Shown one piece after another: positions 30,501-38,956 of a stretch of 64,000 nt of DNA (its first letter is position 1; every line of letters begins with the position of its first letter). The position numbers were made by a program, and so were the translations under genes. The stretch spans positions 1 through 64,000 of the forward strand of contig JAEUIW010000007.1 of NCBI GenBank assembly GCA_016794925.1, given 5' to 3'. This stretch comes from Phycisphaerae bacterium (GTDB lineage Bacteria > Planctomycetota > Phycisphaerae > Phycisphaerales > UBA1924). A model generated the notes under the pieces. That model saw only the letters and a program-made list of their open reading frames with translations. It was not told where the DNA came from and searched no databases.

Positions 30501-31800
30501 TGTCCGCCCCGTCGGGATCCTCGAACTGAGGGTCGAGCGCGTTGTTGCCCGCGCCACCCTGGCTCCAGCCCTGGACCGAACTCCAGGACACCGATAGGGC
30601 CGCGCCGCTCGAGGAAACCTGCCGCTGCTCGAGCGTGCCCCCGGATCCTGTGTTCCCCCAGAGCAACGAGTTGGCGAGTGCCACCGTGCCGGAAGTCGCG
30701 CGCACCCCGCCGGCCACCCCCGCCGCGGCATTCCGGCTGAACGCGCAATTGACGATCGTGAGATCGCTCCCCGCATGGTGAACGGCGCCACCCTCGCCCG
30801 TGGTCGCCGCGTTGCCGGAGAACATCGACCCCAATGCGCTGACAATCGCGCCCGCGTCCGAGGCCAGCGCCCCGCCGCTCGCGGCGAGATTTCCGATCGC
30901 GGCACTCCCGACGAGAACGGTCGCCCCCCCCGCACCGACATGAACGGCGCCCCCCGACAACTGCGCGGAGTTGGCGAGAAATGTCGATCGGCGCACCGAG
31001 AATGATGTCCCCGCCCCTCCCCCCACCGCCACCGCTCCGCCCCGCCCGGCCGCGGAGTTGAGCGTGAACACGCAACCGTCCACGTCCAGCCGTGCCCCGG
31101 CGGCCACGCGGATCGCCCCACCATCGCCCGCGCTCAGGTTCGATTTCAACACGGTGCCGGAGACGCCCAGCACGCACCCGGATTCCACCGATATGGCCGC
31201 TCCGCCCGAGCCACCCCCGTTGAGCTCAACGGTGCTGCCGGCCAGCACGGGCCCCCCTGCACCCGCGACCAGGAGAGCGCCGCCCGCCGCGTCCTGGCCC
31301 GGACCGTCGGCCCGCCCTCCCCGAATGACGAAGCCGTCCAATCGCGCCGAAGCCGAGACCCCGACGGCACGCACCACGTGGAACACGTTGTCGGAAAATT
31401 GCCCCTGGCCGTCATTCCCGTTGAGGTCGCCGCTCAGCACCGTGAGATGAGCGAGCGGGTCACGCTGCTCGCGGACCAGTTCGTTGCCGGCAAACCCCCC
31501 ATACAGGGCAACGTTCGAGATCATCGAGAACGACGCCGAACGCGGACCACCCACCCCGGCGGGCCGATACGCCCCCGCGGCCACCCACAGCTCAACGGCC
31601 GATCCCGCTCCGGCAAGTGGTCCCGCCGCGGCGAGCGCAGCCTGAAGATCGTTGAACGCGCTGGCCCAAGACTGGCCGTTGCCGCCGTTGGGCGCGCCGT
31701 CGTCCACTCGCAGGACGACCTGCGCGCGCGACGCCGTCGCAAGGCTCAGGCAGATCCCCAAGGCGAGCACACACAACTGGGGGTGTTTCACGTGGAACAT
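27505..31800 (-). CDS. Secreted beta-helix / FG-GAP repeat protein with EF-hand-like C-terminus
   Basis: The 1431-residue protein has a signal peptide (1-26, ending ATASRA). Its first third is a parallel beta-helix of the polymorphic-repeat type (GGAIRVAAGARLDVDGC, GGAVHVGAGGATVLVG and similar rungs). It is closed by PAIDSGD and ANW segments (GGVWNAAANWQDGVVANAAT). The middle has GSSWxxxxxxVVxSxGVGxLxV repeats like those of autotransporter or PEP-CTERM-associated proteins. The last third has FG-GAP/VCBS-type repeats (DVDGDGLPDLVV, DFDGDGLVDLACAN, DVNNDGFVDAVTV, DLDLDGDLDLVVVA, DVNGDGIDDLVAV). It ends in two copies of DFNGDTAxDDFDYFDFLNAF. AGGAG stands 6 nt before the ATG. The first codons coincide with a parS site. 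It probably follows the 31837 gene in one transcript (36-bp gap). Confidence 0.88.
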   Translation of the reverse strand: MFHVKHPQLCVLALGICLSLATASRAQVVLRVDDGAPNGGNGQSWASAFNDLQAALAAAGPLAGAGSAVELWVAAGAYRPAGVGGPRSASFSMISNVALYGGFAGNELVREQRDPLAHLTVLSGDLNGNDGQGQFSDNVFHVVRAVGVSASARLDGFVIRGGRADGPGQDAAGGALLVAGAGGPVLAGSTVELNGGGSGGAAISVESGCVLGVSGTVLKSNLSAGDGGAIRVAAGARLDVDGCVFTLNSAAGRGGAVAVGGGAGTSFSVRRSTFLANSAQLSGGAVHVGAGGATVLVGSAAIGNLAASGGALASDAGAIVSALGSMFSGNAATTGEGGAVHHAGSDLTIVNCAFSRNAAAGVAGGVRATSGTVALANSLLWGNTGSGGTLEQRQVSSSGAALSVSWSSVQGWSQGGAGNNALDPQFEDPDGADNVAGTADDDLRLLGSSPAIDSGDKSLLPTDAFDLDGDGDIGELLPNDLSGDPRVVNDPAVDSGPGSSPHVDRGPYERNPNQTAWTSAAGGVWNAAANWQDGVVANAATRAVFDDRAAPPTALYTVRLPSNQSAFTMEVRSNWVTLDLNAGGGGGNLSLAATSAYPLPALSVGGAASSNARLTIVNTGATPRTVTAASAEVGAAGGAVARLGVNGVGSLLTLTDGLAAGVSGIGVVAVEGRGTLLTPSISLGAGSAGSGTLRVIGSGGLPSIVHYGRAGAGDAFVAASQGTASVEVSGGGVLRAVSAVDSVHLAEGGGSAASVVVSGAGSSWESTSGEFVIGSLGSASISLSSGGTLASATTTPVVLGQIFGASGSVLIGPGSSWNESVSNVVVSSGGVGRLEVQPGAVIQLAPGRAVQVNAQGTVLGGGTIGADVRNFGLMSPAGLSGPSSVGRLSISGAFDQRAAGTAPGGRLDLDLYSDDAEGFDSVAIMGAARLGGGLVVRGPFVPPDQWAGVDVLTCSPDPDIGVFDVALLPGLNDGRFFRVSYFPEDGRVHLDALALGENLGFGDSQDANVNKRLTAAAIGDVDGDGLPDLVVTTADGFVFLLINQGNDQNGWLGFSVGQQLPVGAEPMDVIVANLDTGNDSPNVRNEIAVANASSNSISVLSLNGQGQYVRVDYPTQSRPVALCGADFDGDGLVDLACANNASDTISVFLKQGGAGTTYASHGNFSTDSGPSDVDPFDPDGSKGDAGNSILVGNGGSSTAQLLNNDGNGNFTSGTSYDAGGSPSQVLARDVNNDGFVDAVTVNRSSNSVSILLNRGDQTFKPAVVLPIPGQDPGSAALDPSSAALADLDLDGDLDLVVVAFDSSPGVERRVLKPFRNDGSAGALALAPVADIAPPQQPSFVVHADVNGDGIDDLVAVSGEGAESLFNVSGIPSSPQRVCAADFNGDTASDDFDYFDFLNAFFANDATGDFNGDTAIDDFDYFDFLNAFFTGC
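31784..31799. promoter_or_regulatory. parS: parS site (ParB binding)
   Basis: The minus strand reads TGTTCCACGTGAAACA, identical to the well-known Bacillus-type parS and a full match to the degenerate consensus TGTTNCACGTGAAACA. It overlaps the start codon of the gene at 31800, so the encoded N-terminus is MFHVKH. ParB would bind here for chromosome segregation. No second full site was found in the window by eye. Confidence 0.85.
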
Positions 31801-31836
31801 CCGTCGCTCCTGAGCCTCGGCTCGCTGCCCGTCGCC

Positions 31837-34800
31837 TCATCCGAGGTTGAGGTAGTAATTGAAGAGGTTCAGATCGGTCTCGGTCACTTGGCCGTCCTCG
31901 TTGAAATCCGCGGCCGGATCCGATGCGTTGTACGCCGCGGTGTACAGCGCCAGATCAACGCCGTTGGCCGCGCCGTCACGATTGAAGTCCGCCAGCGAAG
32001 TGATGAGAAGCTCGGCGCCCGTGCCCGACGGCACGACGACGGCCCTGTTGTCGGGCGCCGGGGCCGCCGCGCTCTGCGTGCCGAAGAAACCGGCAACCGA
32101 CGCTCCGGTAATGAACCCCGATCGCTGGTACCGCGTCGGCGCGTACCCGGACACGAATGTGGTGGCCACGTTTCCCGCGAGTTCGACGGACAGGGCGGCG
32201 GTGACGCGTGCGTACACGCTCGAAGAGGCGAACGCTGACGCCAGCGAGCCCGAGGCGAGCTGGATGAAGCGGCCCGCGAGAACGTTGACCACGGCCCTGG
32301 ATGAAAGATCGAAGGTGCCGGCGTTGATCAGGTCACCGGCGGATACGGTCAGGCGCCGCGCGCCTCCCGTGCTGTCAGCCGAGAGCACGACCCCGGTGTT
32401 GGTGAACGCGCCAGCGACGACCAGCACGCTCTGCCAGGCAGCGTCGATCGATTCCATCCGGATCACGCCACCGTTGCTGAGCGGACCGTTGCTCGTGACG
32501 ACCGCGTCGCCGCCAAGGTTGGAGCCACGGATCCAGACGGACTGACCGGCCGAGACCGGGCCCGAGAGGGTCGCGGTGGCGCCGGTGAGGATGAAGGACG
32601 CGGCGGAGGTGCTGCGGAGGCTCAGCAGCCCGTTGAGCAGCAGCGGTTTGCCGGTCACGATGCCGCCCAGCAATTGCAGCGTGCCGTTGGTGACGGTGAG
32701 CCCGCCGCCGGTGTTGAGCGCGCCGGCCTCCTGCGTGAAGGTCCGGCCGGCGTTCAGCACGCTGAGCGAGATGTTCGCGCCGACGACGAGTGCGCCGCGG
32801 TTGGTCAGATTTCCGATGATCGTGCGGAGCCCCGGGAACGTCGCCGAGATGTCGCCCCGGTTAACGAGAATTGATCCGGTGTTGGTCAGCGTCCCCGCGG
32901 GAACGTTGACCGCGCAGTTGAATCCCTGCTCGATCGGCTCGATCCGGAGCGTGCCCGCGTTCGTGAAGCCGGAGGTCGAGGTGAGGGTGGTGGTGCCGGC
33001 GCGGCTGCTGCCCTGGACCCACACCGTCTGGCCGACGGCGATGTCCCCAACCAGCGATGACGCGCCTCCGAGCGCGAACGAGGCCGGCGTCGCCGCGGCC
33101 AGCGTGAGGGTGGTCCCGATCGCGGTCGTGGAGCCCGACATGCCGCCCGCGTGCGTGAACGAGGGCGTCAGAACGAGCGCGAAGGAGCCGGGATCCACCG
33201 TGAGCTGGCCGGCGTTGGTGAACGACGAACCCGAAACCGTGATCGTGGGCGCGGTGTTGGTGCCGTCCTCACCCGACACCACGAACGAACCGGTGTTCAC
33301 GTGCGCGGCGCCCGGGCGACCGAAGGGCCCCCCGTTAAATCCCCTCGAGAGCACCTGCACCGATCCGCTGTTGTTGATGGCCGCGGAAACGTCACGGGCC
33401 CCGCCCGATCCGGCGCCCAGGATCAGCGAACCGGTGTTCGTGATCGTGCCGGCGGCGAACAGGTTCGAGCGCTGCTGCGAGTTGATGGACTCGAGTCTGA
33501 GCACGCCCGCGTTGGTCAGGTCGCCGCCCGGGTTTGCGGCCGTCAGGATCGCGCCGCCGAAATCGTCGCCGCCGCGCACGTGGACGGTCTGGCCCGCCGC
33601 GATCGCGCCGGTGATCGTGGCCGATGTCCCCGACAGGATGAAGGCGGCGGGCGAAGAGGATTGCAACGCCAGCGCCGCGTTGACCAACTGTGGGGCGCCC
33701 GAGATGGTGCCGCCGGCGAGTACGAAGGACCCCCCCGCGAGCGCGCCGTCCGCACCGTGCCAGATGATCATCCGCCCGAGTACCTCGAGCGCCCCGGACT
33801 CCTGGCGGAATGTGCGGCCGGCGTTCAGGAGATCGAATCGCGCGCTGCCCACTCGGAACATACCCCGATTGGTGACATTCCCCGAGATGGACCGCGTGCC
33901 GAGGAACGGCGCCGGCCCGACGACGGGGTCACGATCCGGGATCTTGCCGTGCGGAATGTCGATTGTGCCGTTGTTCACGAGCACACCGGATTGGAGCACC
34001 AGCGTGCAATTGAACGGGCCGCGGGCCGGCGCCAAGCGGAGAACTCCGTTGTTCACGAACCCGGACGGCGAGGTCAGCGTTGCGGTTTGCCCGCTGATGC
34101 CGCCCTGCACCCAGATCGTTTGGTCCGGCCGAATGTCTCCCGCCAGCGTGGACGAGCCACCAACCAGGATGGCGCCCGCGCCCGAGGACGCGCCCAGCGT
34201 GAGCGCCGTGCTGAACAACGTCACGCTGCCCGTGATCACGCCGCCCGTGAAATTGAATGCCGCGAAGGCCACCGAGAACGTCGACCGCTCGCTGACGATG
34301 AGCGATCCGGAGTTCGTGAATGAGGCACCCTGGATGGAGACGATCGCCCCGACGCCCGAGACGGTAAAGGAACCGCTGTTCTGCAGCGCGGCGCCGCTGC
34401 GGCCAAAGAGCACCGTCGGCACTTCGGGCGGTGACACGTCCACGAGCACGACCCCGGTGTTGTGCACCTGCGCGCTGACGTTGCGTTCGCCGCCGGTGCC
34501 CTCGATCAGCTCCAGCACGCCGGTGTTGAGCAGCGTGCCGGAATTGACGAACAGGTTGGCGCGATACTGGCGGGGCTGATTCGCGGCGTCAAAGTCGATC
34601 GTTTCCAGGCGGATCGTCCCCGCGTTGGTGAATCCCGACGCGACGATGAGGCGCGCGTGCCCGAAACGGCCTGACCCGCCGACCCGGACAGTCTGGCCAG
34701 CGGCGACATCGCCCGAAAGGGACGCGCCCTCCCCGGTTACGAAGAACGAACCGGGTGAAGCCGTTTGGATCGAGAGCGCGACGTTGACGAGCGTGGGCGC

Positions 34801-35712
34801 GCCCACCGTGGTCCCGCCAGCGAAGACCATGCTGCCGGCCAGCGAGCCGCCGCCCGCGCCGTCGAAGACGATGATCCCTTTCCCGGTGCTGAGCGACCCC
34901 GATTCATGTCGGAACGTGCGTCCAACGTTGGCGATCTCGATTTCCTGGTCGGGGGCGGCCGCGATGCTGCCGCGGTTGGTCACATTGGCGTTCAGCCGGC
35001 GCAGCCCGCCGAATTGCGTTGTGATGGCGCCGCGGATCGCGGTGATCGCTCCCTCGTTGATGAGCACGTTCGACCCGGGCAGGGTGATGGTCTCGTTCCA
35101 GCCTTGCTCGATGGGCTCCATGCGGATGGTGCCGCGATTGGTGAATCCGGAATTCCACGCCACATCGGAGTGTTGGGCCGAATTCGAGCCGCGCAGCCAG
35201 AGCGTCTGAGCCGTGCCGACATCGCCGAACAAGGTGGTGGAGGCGGACATGATGAACGTGACGGGGCTCGCCCCCCCGGCGAGTTCGAGCGTGGAATTGA
35301 TGATCTCGGGCGATCCTGCGAGCAGGCCACCGGAGTACGTCAACCGACCCGCGAACCATCGGAACAACCCCGAGACCCCGAGCGATCCGCCTTGAACGTC
35401 CACGTTCTGACTGCTCGTAAACGTGTTGAGCGTCACCGAGCCCGTCGTGAACTTGACCGAGCCGTTCACCTGGTTGCTGAAGATGAACACGTCGTCGCCG
35501 TTGGCCGGCAGCGTGTCGTTTGCCCAGTTGAAAGGATCGGACCAGGACGACTGATCGCCTCCTCCATCCCAGGACGCCTGCGCCAAGAGCGTGCGAGATT
35601 CCAGACTCTGGAAGAGGTCGTTGTACGGGGAGACGCCGCCCAACTCGCGAACATGTCGCGACGGAGAGCGTTGACGTTCGGCATTTGGGTGATTCTGCTC
35701 CGTGATGCTCAC
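31837..35712 (-). CDS. LExR-type repetitive surface protein with dockerin-like C-terminus
   Basis: GTG 35712 is preferred as start because GGAGGG lies about 8 nt upstream and a promoter fits. A longer frame from 35871 would add 53 residues of unlikely character. The 1291-residue protein shows LESRTLLA at 37-44, then SWDGGGDQSSWSDPFNWAND, the same N-terminal module as the 2741-residue protein. Six repeats of about 160-190 residues each carry a GQTVWVQG-like phrase, and a longer-period phrase, NAGRTFRQESGAL, occurs three times. The C-terminus has two canonical dockerin-type loops (DFNRDGAANGVDLALY and DFNEDGQVTETDLNLF). Predicted to be exported and held at or around the cell surface. It is transcribed away from the kinase at 36005. 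Confidence 0.87.
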   Translation of the reverse strand: MSITEQNHPNAERQRSPSRHVRELGGVSPYNDLFQSLESRTLLAQASWDGGGDQSSWSDPFNWANDTLPANGDDVFIFSNQVNGSVKFTTGSVTLNTFTSSQNVDVQGGSLGVSGLFRWFAGRLTYSGGLLAGSPEIINSTLELAGGASPVTFIMSASTTLFGDVGTAQTLWLRGSNSAQHSDVAWNSGFTNRGTIRMEPIEQGWNETITLPGSNVLINEGAITAIRGAITTQFGGLRRLNANVTNRGSIAAAPDQEIEIANVGRTFRHESGSLSTGKGIIVFDGAGGGSLAGSMVFAGGTTVGAPTLVNVALSIQTASPGSFFVTGEGASLSGDVAAGQTVRVGGSGRFGHARLIVASGFTNAGTIRLETIDFDAANQPRQYRANLFVNSGTLLNTGVLELIEGTGGERNVSAQVHNTGVVLVDVSPPEVPTVLFGRSGAALQNSGSFTVSGVGAIVSIQGASFTNSGSLIVSERSTFSVAFAAFNFTGGVITGSVTLFSTALTLGASSGAGAILVGGSSTLAGDIRPDQTIWVQGGISGQTATLTSPSGFVNNGVLRLAPARGPFNCTLVLQSGVLVNNGTIDIPHGKIPDRDPVVGPAPFLGTRSISGNVTNRGMFRVGSARFDLLNAGRTFRQESGALEVLGRMIIWHGADGALAGGSFVLAGGTISGAPQLVNAALALQSSSPAAFILSGTSATITGAIAAGQTVHVRGGDDFGGAILTAANPGGDLTNAGVLRLESINSQQRSNLFAAGTITNTGSLILGAGSGGARDVSAAINNSGSVQVLSRGFNGGPFGRPGAAHVNTGSFVVSGEDGTNTAPTITVSGSSFTNAGQLTVDPGSFALVLTPSFTHAGGMSGSTTAIGTTLTLAAATPASFALGGASSLVGDIAVGQTVWVQGSSRAGTTTLTSTSGFTNAGTLRIEPIEQGFNCAVNVPAGTLTNTGSILVNRGDISATFPGLRTIIGNLTNRGALVVGANISLSVLNAGRTFTQEAGALNTGGGLTVTNGTLQLLGGIVTGKPLLLNGLLSLRSTSAASFILTGATATLSGPVSAGQSVWIRGSNLGGDAVVTSNGPLSNGGVIRMESIDAAWQSVLVVAGAFTNTGVVLSADSTGGARRLTVSAGDLINAGTFDLSSRAVVNVLAGRFIQLASGSLASAFASSSVYARVTAALSVELAGNVATTFVSGYAPTRYQRSGFITGASVAGFFGTQSAAAPAPDNRAVVVPSGTGAELLITSLADFNRDGAANGVDLALYTAAYNASDPAADFNEDGQVTETDLNLFNYYLNLG
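32500..35250 (-). repeat. Six protein repeats of about 160-190 residues
   Basis: The phrases AQTLWLRGS, GQTVRVGGS, DQTIWVQGG, GQTVHVRGG, GQTVWVQGS and GQSVWIRGS recur about every 480-570 bp. Each is preceded by an S-F-x-L-x-G-x-x-A-x-L-x-G-D strand and followed by SGFTNAGTLRxE-like strands. The boundaries are approximate. Confidence 0.75.
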
Positions 35713-35742
35713 GCGGGAACCCTCCGGCCTTCGCGCCCCCCA

Positions 35743-35772
35743 ATTACAAGGCGCGGGGGACGAGGGTGTCGA
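35743..35772 (-). promoter_or_regulatory. Sigma-70-like promoter of the 31837-35712 gene
   Basis: On the minus strand TCGACA (35767-35772, five of six), an 18-nt spacer and TGTAAT (35743-35748, five of six) predict a start near 35736 and a leader of about 24 nt containing the GGAGGG site. Confidence 0.5.
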
Positions 35773-36004
35773 ACAAATTACGTACGCAATTCGCGATTGT
35801 GCAATGCTACTGAAACAGGTGGGTTCCCGCAAGATCGTGCGCGCGATATTTGCGCCAGATCGAGCCGGCACAAAGTAGTCTGCTCAGAACCGTTGCGTAC
35901 GCCGTCCAAACCTTTTGCATTCCTCCGGCTACCCTAAGTAATGGGACGACCGAGTGCGAACCGGCATCGGTTAACTGATTCCGAACCAACGGAGTTGTGG
36001 ATCC

Positions 36005-38950
36005 ATGTCTGAACCCATACCACCAACTTCTCCGCTTCCCTCGGACTCATCCGAACCGCCCGATCCGACTGATCGCCTGCCGCAGAGCGCGATTCCGCCG
36101 CTCGGCTCGAGCACGCACGAGCGGCCCACCTCGGCCGAGCCGCTGCCGCCGTCGGGCTACCGGGGTGTGCCGCGCGCGCCGGATGATCCATATTTCATTC
36201 CGGAACGGGTCGGCCCGTACCGCGTGCTTCGGGAAGTGGGTCGGGGGGGCATGGGTTCGGTGCTCCTGGCCATGCGCGATGGCGACCGGCTCGCGCCACG
36301 GGTGGCGATCAAACTGGTCAAACGCGGCATGGACACGCAGGAACTCCTGCGCCGCTTCCAGCTCGAACGCCAGGTGATCGGAGCGCTGAACCACCCGAAC
36401 ATCGCGCGGGTGCTGGACGCCGGCGCGACGGAGGACGGTCGGCCGTTCTTCGTGATGGAGCATATCGAGGGCCAATCGATCGACGACTACTGCGATTCGA
36501 ACGCGCTGGGCACGAGCGAGCGGCTGAAACTGTTTTGCAAGGTGTGCTCGGCGGTCCACTACGCCCATCAGAACCTCATCGTCCACAGGGACCTCAAGCC
36601 GAGCAACATCCTGGTGACGAAAGAGGGCGAACCGAAGCTGCTCGACTTCGGAATCGCCAAGCTGCTCAACGCGGAGGTTCTTGGCATTTCCCTCTCGACG
36701 GCCCCCGAGGCCCGGCTCATGACGCCCGAGTACGCGAGCCCGGAACAGGTGCGCGGCGAGCCCATCTCGACGGCCAGCGACGTGTACTCGCTGGGCGTGA
36801 TCCTCTACGAACTGCTGACGGGCCGTCGGCCGTACAACTTCAAATCACGGCTGGCGAATGAGATCGAGCGCGTGATCTGCGAGGTGGATCCCGAGCCGCC
36901 GAGCACGGCCGTCACGCACCCCGCCGAGGTGTACACCAAGGACGGGCAGACGCGGACCTTGAGCGCGGAGGAGATCGCGCGGAAGCAGGAGGCGCGGCCC
37001 ACCACCCTGCGACGCCGCCTGAGCGGCGATATTGACAACATCGTCATGATGGCGATGCGCAAGGCCGCGCGCCGCAGGTACTCCTCGGCGGAGCAGTTGG
37101 CGGCGGATATCTTCAATCACATGGAGGGGCGGCCCGTCATCGCACGCCGGGACACGTTCATGTACGTGTTCGGGAAGTTCGCGCAGCGGAACAAGTTACC
37201 CATCGGGGCCGCGGCGGTCATGGTCCTGCTGCTAGCGGCCGGCGCGGCGGGCACGGCCACGGGGTGGATCCGGGCGCGCGCGAATCAGGTTCTGGCTGAG
37301 CGGGAGCGAGATCGGAGCGATCGCCTGTACGCGCTGGCGCGAGACGGTATCGGTGATTTCTTCCTGGGCGTGAACAAGGAGATCAAGCAACTCGATGGCG
37401 CCACGCCGGCCCGGATGCGGCTCATCCAGACGTCCCGGGCCGTGGCCGAGAAGCTCCGCAAGGAGGCCGGCGACGATCCCGCGCTCAAGTTGATACTCGG
37501 ACGGGCTCTCCATTCGCTCGGCGAGGCGCAGGGCGGGACACGCGGAGCGAGCGGGGGCGACCGGGACGCGGCGATCGGCTCATTCCGGGAGGCGCTCACG
37601 ATCCGGCGGGATCTCGCCTCGTCGAACCCGAAGGACCCACGCGCGCGGGCCGACGTGGCGGAGACCCTGCTCAACCTCGCGGACGTGCTGTACCTGGCCG
37701 GCCAATCGATCGAATCGGCATCGGCCATGCAGGAGGCCGCGGCCGCCTCGGCCAGCGCCGCGAAGGACGCTCCCGATAACCCGGCGTTTGTGCGCCAGCA
37801 CGCGATGGTCATCGGCACGATCGGGGACCGGTTGCTGCGGGAGCAACGCATCGACGAGGCGGAGGCGCACTACCTCCAGCACCGGGAGATCGCGCAGCGG
37901 CTGCTGGCGACCTGGCCAAACGATCTCAACATCATGCGCGAGGCCCTGCTTTCACCCATGAAACTCGGCCAGATTTATGAGGACTCCGGGCGGCTCGAAG
38001 CCGCGCTCAACGAATACCGCGCGGCGTTGGCGGGGCGGGAGCGAATCGCCGCGCTGGAACCGGAGAACGCTTCGCTCAGACGCGACGTTTCGAACGCGTG
38101 CGAGCGGGTCGGGCGCGTGCTGACGCGGCTGGCGCGGTTCGACGAAGCCGAAGCCTGCTACGCGAGGATGACCGCGCTGAACGACGAGCTGATCGCGTCC
38201 GACCCGAACGATCTTCGCAGCCGCGCCGACTCGGTCCGCTTCCTTTCCCGCCGCGCGGACCTGCTGGTTGCGATGGGCGATCCGGCCGGCGCGCTGACCC
38301 TCGTGGACCGGGGGATCGAGCTGGCCCGGGCCCGACTCGCGGCCGCGCCGACGGACAGCGAGAGTTTGTACAACCTCGCCTCGTCGCTGGAGCGTCGGGC
38401 CGACCTGCTGGCGGCGGCGGGTGCGCACGCCGAGGCCGAGCCCGCCTACCGCGAGTGCGTCTCGGCGTACGACCGTGCGGCCGCCGGGCTGGAGCAGAAT
38501 CTGATGCTGGTGCGTCGCGCCGCCGCCGCGAAACTGCGGCTCGCGGCATTCCTGGACGAGCGACGTTCGTCATCCGCCGACGCGGCATTTGATGCGGCGA
38601 TTGCCGCGTTCCAACGGATCACGCAGGGACCGAACGCCAGCGATGTGGACCGTCAGGGGTTGGCGCGTGCGCTGAGCGGGTTGTCGGTCCGAGCCGCCCG
38701 GGCGCGATCGGCACCCCAGGCCATGCAGTACGCGAAGCGGGCGCTGGACGCCTCGGGGCGGCGCACGCCCGAGGTGCTGCGCGCGCTGGCCTGGGCGCAT
38801 CACGCGGCGGGCGAAAGCACGCGAGCCTGTGAGATTGCCCGCGAGGCACTGGCGGAGCTGTCGCAGCGCCCGGTCGCGGATGATCGGCTGCGGGCCCAAC
38901 TCGACGACGACATCAAGTCGTTCAGCGCGACCACGCAAGGCGGCGGCTGA
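36005..38950 (+). CDS. Membrane serine/threonine protein kinase with TPR-like C-terminus
   Basis: The 981-residue protein has a Pro/Ser-rich head (1-65) and then an intact kinase domain: VGRGGMGSV (78-86), Lys103 in VAIK, VHRDLKPSN (193-201), DFG at 214-216 and MTPEYASPEQ (239-248). A membrane helix lies at about 397-420, followed by helical TPR-like repeats to the end (QEAAAASASAAKDAPDNPAF, RLEAALNEYRAALAGRERIA, LVDRGIELARARLAAAP). The glycine loop and activation segment differ from the kinase at 17511, so the two are paralogues of separate lineages rather than a recent duplication. GGAG lies 10 nt before the ATG. It is divergent from the LExR protein gene across 292 bp. Substrates and ligand are unknown. 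Confidence 0.94.
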   Translation: MSEPIPPTSPLPSDSSEPPDPTDRLPQSAIPPLGSSTHERPTSAEPLPPSGYRGVPRAPDDPYFIPERVGPYRVLREVGRGGMGSVLLAMRDGDRLAPRVAIKLVKRGMDTQELLRRFQLERQVIGALNHPNIARVLDAGATEDGRPFFVMEHIEGQSIDDYCDSNALGTSERLKLFCKVCSAVHYAHQNLIVHRDLKPSNILVTKEGEPKLLDFGIAKLLNAEVLGISLSTAPEARLMTPEYASPEQVRGEPISTASDVYSLGVILYELLTGRRPYNFKSRLANEIERVICEVDPEPPSTAVTHPAEVYTKDGQTRTLSAEEIARKQEARPTTLRRRLSGDIDNIVMMAMRKAARRRYSSAEQLAADIFNHMEGRPVIARRDTFMYVFGKFAQRNKLPIGAAAVMVLLLAAGAAGTATGWIRARANQVLAERERDRSDRLYALARDGIGDFFLGVNKEIKQLDGATPARMRLIQTSRAVAEKLRKEAGDDPALKLILGRALHSLGEAQGGTRGASGGDRDAAIGSFREALTIRRDLASSNPKDPRARADVAETLLNLADVLYLAGQSIESASAMQEAAAASASAAKDAPDNPAFVRQHAMVIGTIGDRLLREQRIDEAEAHYLQHREIAQRLLATWPNDLNIMREALLSPMKLGQIYEDSGRLEAALNEYRAALAGRERIAALEPENASLRRDVSNACERVGRVLTRLARFDEAEACYARMTALNDELIASDPNDLRSRADSVRFLSRRADLLVAMGDPAGALTLVDRGIELARARLAAAPTDSESLYNLASSLERRADLLAAAGAHAEAEPAYRECVSAYDRAAAGLEQNLMLVRRAAAAKLRLAAFLDERRSSSADAAFDAAIAAFQRITQGPNASDVDRQGLARALSGLSVRAARARSAPQAMQYAKRALDASGRRTPEVLRALAWAHHAAGESTRACEIAREALAELSQRPVADDRLRAQLDDDIKSFSATTQGGG

Positions 38951-38956
38951 CCGCGC

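Noticed and set aside
31370..31385. Second possible parS-like sequence (CGCACCACGTGGAACA)
   Set aside because: Only 12 of 16 positions match and one arm is lost; it encodes an ordinary part of the same protein.
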